Below, piece after piece: positions 46,335 through 58,887 of a stretch of 64,000 nt of DNA (positions are counted from its first letter, which is position 1; each line of letters starts with the position of its first letter). The stretch is from Ahaetulla prasina (Eukaryota > Chordata > Lepidosauria > Squamata > Colubridae). A program made the translations under genes and the position numbers. The notes under the pieces are model-generated. The model saw nothing but the letters and a program-made list of their open reading frames with translations. It was not told where the DNA came from and made no database searches. The stretch covers positions 162,655,736 to 162,719,735 of the forward strand of contig NC_080539.1 in the NCBI RefSeq assembly GCF_028640845.1, read 5' to 3'.

Positions 46335-47218
46335 CCTTATTTAAAGACTGCATTTTGTTCCAACAACTTGATTGTTAAGCAAAGTGGTAGATAGGTGAAA
46401 GAGAGGGGGGGGAAGGTGGGAGGGGGAGAAGGAGAGAGAGAGAGATGCTGTGAAGATCACTGGTTATTATGATATGACTTAACATTCTCCAGGAGGATGA
46501 CATTAGATAAAGTTCTCTGTATAGTGTGCTGTGTCTGATCTGTTTTTTTCCTCTCTCTTTTTCCCCACCTCATAGGGCAGAGAAATTGCTTAAACAAGCT
46601 ATCTCTTCCTGAGTTGCTTTTCTCCACAGTACAGTACAATCCTTCCCTAAAAAGTGCTGAATGAAAATTAAAAAGCTCAGCTCAATTAATTATTTGATTA
46701 GAAACTTCCTGGCTAGTAATGCTTTTTGAAACTGACCAGACTTTAATCAGAAAAGATAACTTTTCTTCTCAGGATCTGGAAATTTGATCATAAATGCACA
46801 TCTGTGGGAAAATTGATTTTTTTAATTACAGTTTATTACCATTGTATTTGTAAATGGACACTAATTCAGGTAGTCATTAAATGAGGAGTGGCTGCGATTG
46901 GTTCAGAGAAGATCGAACAAAGATGGAAGAAGTACATTGAAAGTATATATTGTAGAGATGTCAAGATACCTTATAAATATTCTTTTCTTATAATACCTTT
47001 ACTCCTAGAAGATGAAATTAAATCAGCACTCTGGTCATTACCCAGCTCGAAGGTTACATAAATTCATGGAATATCTCCATAAATATGACAAACAATAGAA
47101 AATGAATATGTACAGATCCTAATAGTGTTTGTATCTACAGTGATTAGAACCATGTAGGATATGGTTTTTCCATATGACACTTTATATAGAAGGAAGAAGC
47201 TGGACTTTGAAGTAACAG
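46335..47218. other. Unassigned sequence with GA-rich patch
   Basis: A purine patch (GAGAGGGGGGG, then GGAGAGAGAGAGAGA) lies at 46399-46445. Nothing else is recognised. Confidence 0.5.
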
Positions 47219-47683
47219 GATAGAATAGAATAGAATAGAATAGAATAGAATAGAATAGAATAGAATAGAATAGAATAGAATAGAATAGAATTTTTTATTG
47301 GCCAAGTGTGATTGGACGCACAAGGAATTTGTCTTGGTGCATATGCTCTCAGTGTACATAAAAGAAAAGATACGTTCATCAAGGTACAACATTTACAATT
47401 CAAATGATGGTCAATATATCAATATAAATCATAAGGATTGCCAGTAACAAAGTTACAGTCATACAGTCATAAGTGGAAAGAGATTGGTGATGGGAACGAT
47501 GAGAAGATTAATAGTAGTGCAGATTAATAGTTTGACAGTGTTGAGGGAATTATTTGTTTAGCAGAGTGATGGCCTTCGGGAAAAAACTGTTCTTGTGTCT
47601 AGTTGTTCTGGTGTGCAATACTCTATAGTGTCGTTTTGAGGGTAGGAGTTGAAACAGTTTATGTCCTGGATATGAGGGATAGA
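47219..47683 (-). mobile_element. CR1-type LINE 3' end with (AATAG)n tail array
   Basis: An array of about 14 TAGAA units (47220-47290) is followed by the antisense CR1 3' UTR (TTTTTTATTGGCCAAGTGTG, ACAGTCATACAGTCATAAG) and the ORF end (GTTTAGCAGAGTGATGGCC, GTTCTTGTGTCTAGTTG). The sense protein end would read LFQLLPSKRHYRVLHTRTTR. It is 5'-truncated near 47683. Expansion of AATAG repeats from CR1 tails is known in colubroid snakes. Confidence 0.9.
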
Positions 47684-47689
47684 AAGTAG

Positions 47690-49228
47690 AATGATGTTTT
47701 TGAACTTTGGTTTTAGCAGAGACTTCTAGAATACTATATATAACCAAGAAAATAAACAAATGAATCATCAAACAAATCGTTATCACTTTTTGGCCACATT
47801 ATGTGAAGATCTACCTCTCATGTTAAGTCTATAATGCTGGGAAAGGTAGAATGAAAGAAAAAAAGAGGGCAACGAGCAACAAGAAAGATAGACTGATTTA
47901 TATCAACAATGGGTGGCACTATTGGAAGCCCTGGGAAAAAATCATTTTGGAGAAAATCTATCTGTATGATTCCTCAGTCAACGCTGATTTTATGGCAAAT
48001 AATTATCAGTTGCGTTTATCATACACAACATGTTTTTAATGCATCATTCTGCAGAAACAGACTGTAGAATTGTAGAAGAAAACAGTGAGTAAATCATGAA
48101 CAAAAGTGACAATATTGGAAGTCAATGAATTCATAAATTCCTAATTCCCCACTCAATAGCATTTGAATATTGTAAATAATTCTTTAACTGATAGCAGACA
48201 AATATTCATACAATTAGTTTTCAATGAGCCATTGTCTCAAAAGCACACTTGTGTGTTTAAACCATTTATATGACTGTCCAACTCAATCAGTGTGAGTCTG
48301 AACATTGCAAAACAAAAATGAACATTAAACAACACGTATCATTAAAAGATAATCTAGATATGCAAAATGGCAGATTGAATGGCATAGTTGAAAATAGCCA
48401 ACCTGAGATTCTACTCCTGGTCTCCACATTGCAGTATTAGATTCCAATTCTAATGTCTTATTCATTTGTTTCTTTACTAATTATTTGCACAATTTGCATA
48501 ACACTCAGTTCCAAAATGTCTATGATGGGCTTACAAATGATCCAAAAGTAGAATAGAAAGAATTAAGAGAAAAATAATCAAACCCCCAAAATCCATCACA
48601 ATTTCCTAGCCATTGACATACCAAGGTTCTTCCCACAAAAATAACCTATGGTATTTTGGTAATTTGCCATACCATTAAATCCCAAATGCTTTCACAAATA
48701 GCTTGTTCTTGCAGCTTTCATGGCTGTACTTAGCTGACCACATCCACATATAAAGTATTTAAATACACTCAAAGATCCACATCCAAGTCAAAAATAGTTT
48801 GCCTCATGCTGCCTGTGACATTCTGTTACTATTAGGTCATTTGTAGTTAGTTTCTCTTGCTCATTTCACCAGAATGAGGTGGAATTTGGGAGCAAGCTGA
48901 CCTTCATAAAAGCATGAAATTTCATATTAATTAATGCAACTTTTTGAGTGGTACTCTTTTGAAACATTAAACAAAAGCAAACAAAACTGTTTCTATAACT
49001 TAGGTATTTCGAACCAGACTGTGGTACAACTTGCAGTGATAATAATCTCTTATAGTGCGTTACATTGTGATGATTGGGTGGTGGAATTGTCAATGAAGGG
49101 CATTTCCTCCCAGTTTATACTCCAAAGAGAGGAGAAAGGTTTGAGGGGTGTAGATTGAGGGATGTAGATTGAAGGACAGGTCTGAAGAAGACTCAGAATC
49201 CTACCTAGGAAAGCCTCAGACAAACAGG
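47690..49228. other. Unassigned sequence
   Basis: No gene recognised over 1.5 kb. A decayed RTE-like echo (CTAATGCTGGGAAAGGTAGAA, then GAAGCCCTGG near 47930) may be a further Bov-B C-terminal scrap at about 47770-48000. Confidence 0.45.
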
Positions 49229-49374
49229 ATTTGAAATATACTTAGCACTGAAATACGCTATGTAAGGTATTTATTTATTTATTTATTTATTTCGTCACAA
49301 CAATATATGTAGGTATCATACAAAAAGATTATATAGTATATAAACACATATATGAGTAAATTTTGGTTTGAGTA

Positions 49375-49905
49375 GGTTTTGGTTACCATCTTAAAGCGCT
49401 CCATGGCATAGGGCCGGGTTATTTACGGGACTGCCTACTGCCACCAATTGCCTCCCATCGACCCGTACGCTCTCACAGAGAGGGACTCCTTAGGGTGTCG
49501 TCCGCCAGGCAGTGCCGACTGGCGACACCCAGGGGAAGGGCCTTCTCTGTGGGGGCCCCCACCCTCTGGAACGAGCTTCCCCCAGGACTCCGCCAACTTC
49601 CTGACCTTCGAACCTTCCGCCGCGAGCTTAAGACACATCTATTTATCTGTGCAGGGCTGGCCTAGGGTTTTAGTTTTAAATTTAGTTTTTAAATAGGGTT
49701 TTGTATTATTTTAACGATAGTTTTAAATTTGGCCTAATTTAATAAGTTTTTTAAATGTTGTTTTATTTTATTGTTGTTTATTGTTGTTTTATTTAAATGT
49801 TGTTTGTATTTATTCTTTGTTTTATTAGGCTGTAAACCACCCTGAGTCCTTTGGGAGATAGGGCGGTATAAAAATTTGAATAATAAAATAAAATAAATAA
49901 ATATT
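49375..49905 (+). mobile_element. L2 LINE 3' end fragment nested in the CR1-L3 3' UTR
   Basis: Starts TTGGTTACCATCTTAAAGCG and continues GCATAGGGCCGGGTTATTTA, matching 23930-24423 of the large L2 at high similarity, including GAACGAGCTTCCCCCAGGAC and the GGGCGGTATAAAAATTTGAA tail. It is sense and severely 5'-truncated. No clear target duplication was found. Confidence 0.9.
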
Positions 49906-49916
49906 AGGAGGTATAA

Positions 49917-49917
<1 letters not shown>

Positions 49918-50007
<90 letters not shown>
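49918..50007. repeat. (TA)n microsatellite within the LINE 3' UTR
   Basis: About 44 TA units interrupted once (TATAAATATA near 49960). It lies directly after the nested L2 tail. Confidence 0.96.
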
Positions 50008-50009
<2 letters not shown>

Positions 50010-50070
50010 GAAGAAAAGAAAAACAATATGACAGGAACGGTAGGCACGTTTGTGCGCTTATGCACGCCCC

Positions 50071-52407
50071 TTATGGTCCTCTTAGGAATGGGGTGAGGTC
50101 AATAGTAGAAAGTTTTTGGTTAAAGCTTTTAGGATTATGGGAAGAGACCACAGAGTCAGGTAAAGTATTCCAAGCACTGATGATTCTGTTACAGAAGTCA
50201 TATTTTCTGCAATCTAGATTAAAGCGGTTGACATTAAGTTTAAATCTATTAGTTGCTCTAGTATTATTGCAATTAAAGCTGAAGTAGTCTTTAACAGGAA
50301 GGACATTACAATAGATGATTCTGTGAGTTAAACTTAGGTCTTGTTGAAGGCGACGGAGTTCCAAGTTTTCTAAGCCTAGGATTTCAAGTCTGGTGGGATA
50401 AGGTATTTTGTTGTTTTCAGAGGAATGGAGAACTCTTCTTGTAAAATATTTCTGGACACGTTCGATTGTATTGATGTCAGAGATGTGGTGAGGGTTCCAA
50501 ACAGGTGAGCTGTATTCTAGAATTGGTCTAGCAAATGTTTTATATGCTCTGGTTAGTAGTGTGGTGTTTTTGGAAAAGAAGCTACGCAAGATTAGGTTTA
50601 CAACTCTTAGAGCTTTTTTTGCTATGTAGTTGCAGTGGGCTTTGGCACTTAGATCATTTGACATGAAAACTCCAAGGTCTTTAATGGGATGGGGGTCGTC
50701 AGTAAGGTAATGTCCATCTAGTATGTACTTAGTGTTTGGGTTCTTTTTTCCTATATGTAAGACTGAGCATTTGCTGGATGAAATTTTGAGCTGCCAATTT
50801 TTAGACCAAGCAGTTAGATGATCAAGGTCGTTTTGAATGATAGAAGTATTGTCTGTGGTATTAAATAGTTTGACATCATCAGCAAAGAGAACACAATTAC
50901 TTGAGATGTGGTCACAAAGATCATTAATGTATAGTATAAAGAGTGTTGGTCCAAGGACGCTGCCTTGAGGAACGCCACTCTTGACAGGAACAGGATTTGA
51001 TAAAGCATTGCCAATTTTGACCACTTGTTGTCTGTTAGACAGAAAAGCAGATATCCATTTCTGAAGGGGTCCTGAGATGCTATAGGATGTTAGTTTTAGG
51101 AGACATTTATCGTGTACTACTGAGTCGAAAGCTTTGCAGAAGTCTATGTAGATTGCATCTATTGATTTGCCTTGATCAAGATTTGTAGTCCATATGTTTT
51201 TATAGTGGAGAAGTTGTAAGTTACATGATAATTTTTTCCTGAAACCAAATTGTTTATTGGAGAGTAGGTTGTTAGTTTCTAAGTGTGAGGTAATGGATTG
51301 GTTGATGATTGATTCCATGACTTTGCAGGTGACTCAGCAAAGAGAGATCGGTCTGTAATTTTCGACTAAGCTGGGGTCTCCTTTTTTGAAGATAGGGATG
51401 ACTGTGGCTAGTGACCAAAGTTTGGGAAGGGAACTGGTAGTGAAAGCTTTATCAAAGATAATACTTAGGGGTTCAGCTATATTAATGGAAAGTTTTTTTA
51501 AGAAGTATGCACATAGTCCATCGGGTCCAATAGATAGCGATGGTTTTGAGTTATGAAGAGCTTTTCCAACGTTATCTTCTGTGAAATCTATATGAGTTAA
51601 GTCATCATAATCATTGCTGGTACGTTTGTGGAATGTCAGATATGTGTTATCGGAGTTAACAAAAACTGAGCCAAAGAAAATGTTGAAGAGGTTTGCTTTA
51701 ACTGTTTCCTCATTGCATTCTTTGTTGTTAGAATCTTTTAGTGGTGGGATGGATCTTGAGTCTTTAAGTTTATTGTTAACAAAATTATAAAAGGCACGAT
51801 TGGAATTTGTACGCAGAAGGTTCTCTTCTTGCTTGGTGTGGTAATTTGTGCATTCAGTTTTTATTTGGTTGCATATATTTCTGTAGCGGTTTTTGAAATT
51901 TGCAACATAGCCTTTTTTGTTTCTTTTCCAGAGGGATTTTTTTTTTATTGAAGCTTTTTTATTGATATGGGTAGTTTGTTTTTCCTGATCATGGTAGTCA
52001 TTTGTGGTACATATAGTTTAATGACTCTATTGATTTCAAGTAGGAAGACTCTATAGTGGTTATGCAGGTTGCAAACAGATTTTGCCAGTCCAGAAATGAA
52101 AGATCGTTGTTTATAAGGTTGTAATTGGCTTTTTTGAAGTTGTAGTTGGGAATACTGTTGTTATGACGATTTAAGTATGGACGTATATTGAGACGAAAAT
52201 CAATCATGCAGTGGTCACTGTTGGAAAAAGGTTCTTTAATTTGTAGTCCGTAAATTGAGTTTGAATTGTTGCAGAAGATGAGATCAAGGCAGTTGTTGAG
52301 TCTTGTATTGTTAGTTACAAGTTGTTCAAGACCTAGGTTTGTAACAGCGTTGTATAGTGTAGTATGGATTAGGTCAGTTGAACATTCATTAGTTATCCAG
52401 TTAATAA
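50071..52407 (-). pseudogene. CR1-L3-like ORF2: partial endonuclease plus full reverse transcriptase
   Basis: A 415-codon open frame (51318-50071) carries the reverse transcriptase core: GFRKKLSCN at residues 25-33, AIYIDFCKAFD at 55-65, GVPQGSVLGP at 115-124 and the catalytic LFADDVKLF at 144-152, then the C-terminus through PVWNPHHISDINTIERVQKY to PFLRGP. Upstream, one TGA near 51335 separates it from NYRPISL and GPDGLCAYFLKK text in the same frame. A frameshift near 52010 leads to the endonuclease end (52407-52000: INWITN, LDLIFCNN, PFSNSDHCMIDF). The 5' part of the endonuclease is missing. With only about two lesions seen over 2.3 kb, this is the most intact LINE ORF in the window. Confidence 0.92.
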
Positions 52408-52455
52408 AATAAATAAAATAAAATAAAATAAAATAAGCATTTGAAATATACTTAG

Positions 52456-55215
52456 AAGACAAGCATTGATACATATGTTGTAATATGAAATAAATTTGTT
52501 TTATTAAAAAACATTAATTCACTTCTTTGTTTAAATGTTAAAGTGATTCTGCTTTCCTAAATCTTCCCCATGTTCCAGTGAAATCACAAATGTACAGGAA
52601 TAAAAGGGGGGGGGGAACCCAAACAAAATAATTTCCAAACCAAGAAAGGGTTTGCAGCGGTAGTAATTTGGAAGAACAAAAAAATTTTTTGAAAAGGGAT
52701 ACCCACACACAGAGTGGGCATGAAATAAAAACCATGCCAAATTTTCTCACAGATCAGCAGAAAAAATGGTGAATAACAAGAAAAGTAGGTCATTTGGATC
52801 AATAGCATCATTTTTTGTTAAGGGAGGAACTTGTTGCTGGGAAGTGCAGCAAATAGGAAGTGCAATGGATGAAGCTCCCACGAATGAAGGCAAATATACC
52901 CGTCCTAGGTTCCAATCTGGGTCGATCACCGTGAACAGAGGTTTTGTCTTCCGAGCTTTTGGACTCCAAAAACTGGAGCCAGTCCTCAGGGAACTTCTTT
53001 GCATCAAAGTGTGTCATAAAGCTCTCTTTCCCAAAAAAATGAAGCTCTCTTTCCAAAGAATAAATCAATTGCTAGATCAGGTTAGTTCAGCTAACATAGC
53101 TCACAGACATCCATCCAACATGAAACACTGAGCAGCAATAAAAGGGATGAACTGTAAAATTAAGGCTTTTTCTATATACCCGCCTACAAACATTGATCAC
53201 AAGGATCTGAAGGCAGACTTAGTTATTTAATTCAATACCCTCTCTCTTTTCTGTTTTTATTGAGGTCTTTCACATAAATAGCAGAAGGACATTGTTTTTT
53301 ATTGGATTCTATGGCTCTATCCTACATAATATGTTGACATTTTAAAGAAAAAAAGATCAGAACAAAACTTCTGGAGGCCCAGAAATCAGAACTGGAAAAA
53401 AAATATAGATCTGTTTATTCCACGTATGTATTGAAAACTGGTTCTGAATTATGTTAGCTTGTGTCAATATCCAGGCTTCAGACATTGTACACCCCCAATT
53501 TGTAGTATTATTACAGTTATTATGCTGGAGGAGCACTCAAGATCCTGATGGATTTGTTAAGAAACAGCATGCTTTTTCATTTAGAGATTTACAACAGGAT
53601 TGTGGACATATGAGTTTAATCCCCAGCTGAGTTTCATGAAAGGCTAATTAGACTTTGATCATGCATCACCATTTCATAGGTAATAATAAAACAACTGAAA
53701 AACGAAAGATTTGAGAAAGTTCCACAGACACATGAAAGGCTTATTATCAAAGTCACACAATACGTTCATAGCCCAATAAAAGAGACAAATATATACAAGT
53801 CTGTTCTAATAATCAACTGTCTGGCATAAAAATAAAACAGACTGGGGAAAAAAATAAATCCAGACCACCGTTTCTGGTTGTTGAGAAGAAAATATGCATT
53901 TTGTGCATGGAGGGATGATGATGATGATTGCTGTTGTTGTTGTTGTTATTCTTACAGAGATCTAAAGGTGAAAGTATATTTCTATACCCATTTGCTTGCT
54001 GATTGGATTTGCAGCAGCTCCATCATTTCATCTATATTACAATTTAAAATTCAACTTAATTCATTAGTATTAAACAATAGCAACAGGGGGTAGCATTTTC
54101 CTAAATATATTGCTGACAATCTTACGTCATTGAGTGTCAATCCAAGACCTTTTTCTATATCTGTCAATGCTTTAAAAATACCTCAATTGTCATACCTCAT
54201 ACCGCGCACTCAGCTCATAAATGTAACCAAAAGCATTTTGTGGCCTTTGAAGGAGTGCCCCTAATGTGAAAGGTTTGTCAGAGTTTCCATTACTAATACT
54301 CCATGATCATCCATTTATAACAAATGTCTGACTGCTATTTCTGTCCTGTAAATTGCCAAACAATTTCTGAGATGGATAGTTATTTAGTTCATTTTGTTTT
54401 CCTTACAACGTGACATTTTGGTAATCATGCACGTGTCTGGGGAAGAAAGACAGAGGCTTCTGAAAGGTTGCTTTCTATCATGTTAAAACACTCACAGTTC
54501 AATCTACCATTTAAATTGGATTTTAGAAGATTTCATCCATTTGAGCGCAAGTAGATGAAGTGCGTTGCATTCTAGCTTAAATGTTTTGTGGACTAGGCTC
54601 CTTCTGAAATTAGATGTCATTCGTTAAGCAAACTGTAGCTTTCATTTCTAAAAAGTGCAGATGCTGGAAGGTTTTATGTAATGAAAACACCACGAGTAAT
54701 ATAAACGTACAAAAGTCTACTTCAGTGTAATATTATTTAAGATTTTAATATATTTTTTTTAATCAGATAAATATCAGGGGAATGGACTTGAAGCCTGAGT
54801 TTTGGTGGACTTTGCAGAAAGTTTTAGGGCTGTGAAGGTTTTACAATGGATGCGCATTTGAATAATGCTGCCTCTACCATTGGATGCTCTACATCCATCA
54901 CTGTCCTATTGCACTTTCAGTGACTTTGGGGTCAGCTGAGCAGAAAATATTAAAAAACTTAAATAGTTTTCATTCGTCGTAACTCCCAAAGCTTTACACT
55001 TCTCCTGCTGAGAAGGTAGAAATTACACTTACAATTTGCGCTTTTGCTTTCTGTTTCCCAATAGCAACACTAATAAGTTAATGGGGAGCCTGTTCCCATT
55101 CTTTCTAGCAAAGAAGGAAGTTTCTTTTCAATAAATACGCATGCTCTTTTCTTCTGTTGACTTTTTCTTGTGAATAAAAAATATTCGCAGGTATAGAATA
55201 TTCACAAAAGACTTG
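52456..55215. other. Long unassigned stretch
   Basis: About 2.8 kb without a recognised transposon. Overlapping frames at 52747-53131 on both strands (up to 121 codons) have no domain; similar wording (GAAGGCAAATAT, CCAATCTGGGTC) recurs near 58920-58970, so a weak dispersed repeat is possible. A GTT/GAT trinucleotide patch occurs at 53917-53948. 53570-53700 and 54540-54720 look like unique sequence. Confidence 0.5.
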
Positions 55216-55218
55216 CTC

Positions 55219-55740
<522 letters not shown>

Positions 55741-55744
55741 AATA

Positions 55745-55757
55745 TAGATAGATAGAT

Positions 55758-55807
<50 letters not shown>

Positions 55808-55887
55808 GATAGAGATAGAGATAGAGATAGAGATAGAGATAGAGATAGAGATAGAGATAGAGATAGAGATAGAGATAGAGATAGAGA
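55745..55887. repeat. (GATA)n to (GATAGA)n array
   Basis: GATA units (55745-55805) pass into hexameric GATAGA units (55806-55886). This is a second GATA-rich array in the window and abuts the fold-back element. Confidence 0.97.
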
Positions 55888-55899
55888 ATGGCAGCTCAA

Positions 55900-56232
55900 T
55901 ACCTCCAGGAACACTAAGATGCTTGTGCCATCTATAAAGGTTATCCAGTTTTCCCAAGAACCCAAAATAAGTTTACATCACCTTTACTTCTTTTTCAATT
56001 GTCTTCTTTCAGAGACAATGCATATCAAAATTATTGAAATGATACAGTTTGAAATTTCACTCAATAAAGCACTGTCAACTAGGTAATAAATTGTGACCTT
56101 TTCTTTGACAATTATGATCAAGAGGCAGCCCAGGATTTTAAATGTCCAAATCAGATTTCAGATTGGGCCTCTGGGTGGCCTCTGAATTGATCTGAAGGGA
56201 ATCTGTTTTTTTATTTTGTTTTGTTTTTTTGT
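55900..56232. other. Unassigned sequence before duplication copy A
   Basis: No gene recognised. A T/G-rich low-complexity tract (TTTTGTTTTG) at 56208-56235 marks the left edge of the duplicated block. Confidence 0.5.
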
Positions 56233-57503
56233 TTTTTGAATTGTGGAACCTTAACTATACTCTTGTCACCTAAATGTACTCATGTAAAACAAGTACATCC
56301 CATTATTCAAGCTCATGACAGCAAATAATTAGTGCCCTGGAACTGAAGTTTGACAAACTGATCTACAGTGTAGGTATCTAAAGTTCTTGTCTCTTTTCTT
56401 TTCTCATGGAAATAGTTTCCATGAATGCCATATGATTCTATCTACCAACTGCTGATGGAGCGACACAACAAGACAGAGAACAGGAATTGAGATAGATCTA
56501 GTTGGATACCTGAATTATCATGTATGTTTGTTTGACTGCACCTACCATGATTGCAGTGGGATTTAGTCTACTCATTTATCTTAGAGGATTCTGGAGGGAC
56601 CAGAGAAGCTGGAGCCATTTTGAGCTATTGGCTGTACCAGTTTTGCTGTTGGTCATGCTGGCCATCTCCTTTGTTGTTGGTTGCTTGCATACACCTGGTG
56701 CTGGTGGAGGGTCTGGAAGATGAGCTTGCTCTGTCCTTGTCTAGAAGGATGGAAGGACTAAAGGAGCCAGAGGAATTGGAGAACGAACCCTGTTTGTTGT
56801 TGCCCACCTGCAGCTCTGGTGTTTACAGTATCTATGGACCTGGCACCATTTTGAGTTTGGAAGTTGAAAGAGCAGATTGGAGCCCCACTGGCTGCATTTG
56901 CACATTGGCTGTCTCTGTGAGCCTGGCACCAGTCATGCTTGTCATAACTTGTTGAGTTTTCACGCTTGGTACTGGCTGAAGGAGCAAACAGGCTTGCATT
57001 TGTAACCCTTTTGCTGATGGCACCTCTACCACTGGGAACTGTATGAGCTTGATGACCTTAACCTAAAATGGCTGAGAATTATATTTGGGCAGCTTTTCAT
57101 CTGAGAAGTCTACTTGGATTTTGCAATTTTGGAGGTGCTGTTGGTGCCTGGGTGAAGAAAGGTAGCAGTAGAATGACATGATATTAGTATGGACCGTCCC
57201 ATCGCACCTCTACTACTTTCCAGGGAGGGCATTCTGTAATTACATTTGCAGAACTTAGGTACTTTGATTCTGGTTTCAGAAGAGAGCAAGAGGAGGAGAT
57301 TGGTGGATTGGGTAAGAGTGGTGGTAGTTGGGTTCATGGGTTTGCATTTTGGAAGCCAAAGATACAGTTTGTTTAATGCTTCAAAAACAGAAACCTGATT
57401 AGCGCAAATGACCTTGGCAAAATATCCCTTTTAAATGCTTTCCATTGTCTTATACCATGTTTCCCTGATCCCCTGATAATAAGCCCAATCTGGCTTTTGA
57501 GCG
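56233..57503 (+). repeat. Direct repeat copy A (start of about 6.5 kb duplication)
   Basis: From GAATTGTGGAACCTTAACTA onward this block recurs at 62732-64000, with an offset of 6499 falling to 6497 after a 2-base deletion. I count about seven substitutions over 1.27 kb (roughly 99.4% identity). Copy A continues past 57503, but copy B is cut by the window end. The 67- and 134-codon frames inside recur but have no recognised domain. A TA-flanked MITE at its right side is also present in copy B, so it predates the duplication. Confidence 0.95.
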
Positions 57504-57771
57504 CATGCACTAAAATAAGCCCTTCCCCAAAATAAGCCCTCCCTGAAAATAAGCCCTCCCCAAAAATATTTAAACGCATGTGCAGCCGGTTCCCATCATT
57601 TCCTCTGGTTAGGGTTAGAGAGACAACGCTGGAAATCAGGTACAATGGCAAGAGGAGCCCTGTCTTGCTCGACGTGCCCCAAAATAATAAGACCTCCTTG
57701 AAAATAAGGCCAAGCTCTTATTTCGGAGTTCAAAATATATAAGACAGGGTCTTATTTTTAGGGAAACACAG
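57455..57771. mobile_element. TA-flanked TIR MITE (CCATGTTTCCCTGA ends)
   Basis: Ends CCATGTTTCCCTGA and TAGGGAAACACAG lie inside TA duplications (57453-57454, 57772-57773). The body repeats AAAATAAGCCCT four times near the left end and ATAAGAC/GTCTTAT-type text on the right. TA duplication suggests Tc1/mariner. The beginning of the same element is seen at 63952 in copy B. Confidence 0.83.
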
Positions 57772-57773
57772 TA

Positions 57774-58684
57774 TGCCATTTTTGTAGAGTTAGGGAGGCA
57801 TTTTGATAGCCTATAAGAAGAAAGGATATATCCAGACTATAGAGAAAACAGCAGCACAGAGGTTGATAGCCACTAGATTTTATGAATGTGGAATCCCAAT
57901 ACAAATAGTCTGATTAAAAAAAAACATTTTTAAAGAAACAATAACTCTCATAAAACTAAAAGTCATAAAAGTTTTCTCAGTGGGTTGACACTGTCAATTT
58001 TGAATTCATATTAAGACTTTGGGGATAAAGATAGATGCAAGGGACAGATGGCATGTGTCTGAACCCTTGACACTTTTTTCTCTAAGGAGGAAAAAAAGGA
58101 AGGGAAACTGAGAACTAATAAGTGGAGCTTCCATTGAAGCGCAGAAGGAAGAATCAACTGGACCCCCAGAGTAGCAAAGAAATGATCCGGAGAGTATTAA
58201 AAAGAACTGTACTGAGGGGAAAATACCATCAAGGAACCACTTTTAGAGATAGTGTAGAGAGGTGTTGTGAATCATGCGCCTCATTGCAAAACAGCCTGAA
58301 AAGAAAACAACATCATTGCTATTGATTTTTGTTCTGTCCCCAGATCAAAAAGACTGTGGCAATGCAATCTGCTATTTGTAAAGAAAAGAAAAATGTGTCA
58401 GAAGAGAAAGGAAGGGGGTGTACACGAGGGAAAAACTGGGGGGGCGGGAAATAACCATGCAATCATGTGAGAGAAACAGCTGTATCGTGTGACAGAAACA
58501 ACCCCAACAGCGGAGCGCTGGAAGAACACACAGGGTAGGTAAGATGAGAGAAGATTTACATCCTTGTCTTGCTGTTCATTTCAAATTTAAAAGTATTGGT
58601 TTAAGGCAGAGACCCTTTATAAGATGTGGACTTCACCTCGCAGAATCTAAGTCCACAAATCATAAAAGAGCCATGGTTCCCCAC
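57774..58684. other. Unassigned sequence
   Basis: No gene recognised. A basic 67-codon frame (58122-58325) has many Lys/Arg/Cys residues but no domain that I recognise, so I do not call it a gene. Confidence 0.5.
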
Positions 58685-58879
58685 CAGTGGTTGGTTGCCC
58701 CTGGATTGGACCGGTTCTATAGAACCGGTAGTAAAACCAGCAGGAGGCTCTGCCCACTGACCCAAACATCATCAAAAGTGATCTGCACATGCGCAGAAGA
58801 GTGCGCGAGCAAGCAGAGCAGGCACGCACACACAGGCACGATGCGAACCTGTAGTAAAGGTAAGTAGAACCCATCCCTG
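58685..58879 (-). mobile_element. hAT-like MITE, GCATGCGCA subfamily
   Basis: Ends CAGTGGTTGGTTGCCCC and AGTAGAACCCATCCCTG, with an exact 8-bp duplication, ttccccac, at 58677-58684 and 58880-58887. The body (GGAGGCTCTGCCC, GATCTGCACATGCGCAGAAG) is the antisense of the 41845 copy. Confidence 0.92.
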
Positions 58880-58887
58880 TTCCCCAC

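Larger units (their letters stand above)
49246..52438 (-). mobile_element. CR1-L3-like LINE inside a 17-bp target duplication
   Basis: The whole block is flanked by an exact 17-bp direct repeat, atttgaaatatacttag, at 49229-49245 and 52439-52455. The LINE is antisense: a (TTTA)n tract at 49267-49293 is its reversed (TAAA)n tail, the 3' UTR carries an L2 fragment and a long (TA)n tract, and the ORF runs from about 52407 down to 50071. The right end next to the duplication is a TAAAA-rich tract (52403-52436) on the plus strand, and about 20 extra bases lie between the left duplication and the (TTTA)n tract, so the duplication may belong to a different insertion event than the LINE's own. Confidence 0.85.

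Noticed and set aside
52747..53131. Frames of up to 121 codons on both strands near 52.9 kb, considered as an exon or processed pseudogene
   Set aside because: No recognised protein; overlap on both strands suggests chance openness. Kept as unassigned sequence.
56520..56955. Hydrophobic 67- and 134-codon frames that recur at 63019-63454, looking like a duplicated membrane-protein gene
   Set aside because: They recur only because the DNA block is duplicated. They overlap in different frames, begin without upstream signals, and the few differences show no preference for silent sites.
58122..58325. Lys/Arg/Cys-rich 67-codon frame
   Set aside because: No recognisable domain, no neighbouring exon-like sequence; too short to support.
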